Positions 5,945 to 6,776 of a stretch of DNA of 6,776 nucleotides are shown here, piece by piece. The notes under the pieces were generated by a model, which saw nothing but the letters and a program-made list of their open reading frames with translations, searched no databases and had not been told where the DNA came from. Numbering within the stretch: position 1 is the first letter of the stretch; the number at the start of each line of letters is the position of its first letter. The stretch covers positions 1-6,776 of the forward strand of contig JAAFHI010000181.1 of NCBI GenBank assembly GCA_013298335.1, read 5' to 3'. Made by a program: the position numbers and the translations under genes. This stretch comes from Actinomycetota bacterium. GTDB lineage: Bacteria; Acidobacteriota; Blastocatellia; Chloracidobacteriales; Chloracidobacteriaceae.

Positions 5945-5978
5945 AAAATCGCCCCCATCCACGAGGGATGCGGGCGAT
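5945..5978 (-). terminator. Intrinsic terminator of the anti-sigma factor transcript
   Basis: On the + strand, ATCGCCCCCATCC (5948-5960) pairs with GGATGCGGGCGAT (5966-5978): 12 of 13 bp with one C-C mismatch and a 5-nt loop. On the - strand the stem is followed by TTTTC (5948-5944), overlapping the last pair. It lies 56 bp past the anti-sigma stop codon, with a second 7-bp hairpin (GTGACCA 5989-5995 with TGGTCAC 6007-6013) between. The T-run is short, so termination may be partial and some readthrough into the delta-60 gene is possible. Confidence 0.6.
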
Positions 5979-6033
5979 GAACGGGTGCGTGACCAGCCCA
6001 TTCAGGTGGTCACCGGACTGATGAAGCGGCGGG

Positions 6034-6776
6034 TCAACCTTCCATCTTTCCGATATAGGCCTTGACCGGCAGTGCGATGCGGGCGGCGACTTCGAGGTTT
6101 TCGGCGGCGGGCATTTCCGACACGACGTAGACGAGGTGGTCACGGGTTTCGAAGGCCGCCACCTGCTGTTTTTGCATCGACGCCTGATAGAGCGACACGC
6201 CGGAGGCTTCGAGCGCGATCAGACGCGGGTCGCGCGTGAAGGACTCACCCTCCTTTTTCGTGATGACCAGCGAAAAAGCCGCTTCGCCCTTGTGCAGCAC
6301 GAAGTGGATGAACTCGCGCCCCTGATAGTGACAGCGATGGCCAATGGCGACCACATAGCCCGCGCCGATCTTCTCGCGAACCACGGACACCAGCCCGGCA
6401 TATTCCGGACCGAGCAGTTTGGTCATCTGTTCATCGGAGAACTTCTTGTGGGCGAAGTCTCCCTCAATGGCGCAATGGACGTGATCGTTGAGGCCGACCG
6501 TGAGAATGAGCGCGTTGTCGGTGACCGTCCGGGGTGCTTTGGCAATGGGAGCAGGTCCCGACCACGGATTCATTCTGACGATGCCGAAGATGCCAAACAT
6601 CAGCACGACCGAGGCGGCGGCGGCCAGCCAGTAGCGTCCGCTGTAGGACCCGCGGCGCATGGTCTGGCGAACCTGCTCGCGCAATTCAGCCGGCGCTTTT
6701 TCACGCCGTACGGCGCGGCGCAGTCCGTCGCGAACCCGGAGGCGGGCTTCGAACGCGGCCCGGCACTCGGCGCAGG
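6034..6776 (-). CDS. Zinc-finger (ZAS-type) transmembrane anti-sigma factor, N terminus outside window
   Basis: The frame is open from the right edge to the TGA at 6036-6034, giving 246 visible residues. It starts with CAEC, the CxxC half of the HxxxCxxC zinc-binding motif of anti-sigma factors. An amphipathic basic helix follows (FEARLRVRDGLRRAVRRE), then the linker REQVRQTMRR, typical of the ZAS domain that holds a sigma factor in the cytoplasm. Visible residues about 49-66 (WLAAAASVVLMFGIFGIV) are one membrane segment. The remaining 180 residues are extracytoplasmic and contain a Cys/His cluster (DHVHCAI, GHRCHYQGREFIHFVLH) and a closing region ASGVSLYQAS… FETRDHLVYVVSEMP. An internal TTG at 6684 is not the start because the ZAS residues precede it. 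I recall similar proteins from Acidobacteriota. By family rule the cognate ECF sigma factor gene should lie just upstream, outside this window. A terminator separates it from the delta-60 gene. Confidence 0.85.
   Translation of the reverse strand, partial: CAECRAAFEARLRVRDGLRRAVRREKAPAELREQVRQTMRRGSYSGRYWLAAAASVVLMFGIFGIVRMNPWSGPAPIAKAPRTVTDNALILTVGLNDHVHCAIEGDFAHKKFSDEQMTKLLGPEYAGLVSVVREKIGAGYVVAIGHRCHYQGREFIHFVLHKGEAAFSLVITKKEGESFTRDPRLIALEASGVSLYQASMQKQQVAAFETRDHLVYVVSEMPAAENLEVAARIALPVKAYIGKMEG

Overview
The window (6776 bp, moderately GC-rich) looks like bacterial chromosome, most likely from Acidobacteriota. That placement is an inference. It rests on the style of the zinc-finger anti-sigma factor at the right edge and of the secreted delta-60 repeat protein beside it, both of which resemble what I remember from that phylum. 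No rRNA, tRNA or other marker gene is present to confirm it. There is no sign of a phage, IS element, CRISPR array or plasmid backbone.

Left part, + strand (1-1189): two tandem paralogous genes of a family whose function I do not know. The first is cut by the window edge; the second is complete. They align without gaps over 164 residues with about 58% identity by hand count. A 272-bp intergenic region follows (1190-1461). It holds a plausible sigma70-type promoter and a compact, nested, branched set of inverted repeats ending in a very strong intrinsic terminator. This is the best candidate in the window for something undescribed, either a small structured RNA or a leader/3' element.

Middle, + strand (1462-3627): two more tandem paralogues, 21 bp apart and probably one operon. 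Each encodes an exported protein with a signal peptide, an N-terminal beta-rich Ig-like region and a C-terminal HEAT-like helical repeat region.

Right part, - strand (3729-6776): a secreted protein with seven delta-60 repeats, a putative Ig domain and a further beta-rich C-terminal domain, reading toward the HEAT genes. Upstream of it, on the same strand and separated by its own terminator, is a membrane-anchored zinc-finger anti-sigma factor whose N terminus lies beyond the window; its sigma factor gene is probably just outside. The delta-60 ORF runs through an intrinsic terminator before reaching its stop codon. This suggests a frameshift, a lost stop, or a message without a stop codon.

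The common theme is cell-envelope or exported proteins plus envelope-type regulation. No enzyme is recognisable, and the sequence gives no direct functional link between the three gene groups. The main findings are the structured intergenic RNA candidate, the delta-60 array that looks circularly permuted to close a seven-bladed ring, the stop/terminator conflict, and the two independent tandem duplications.
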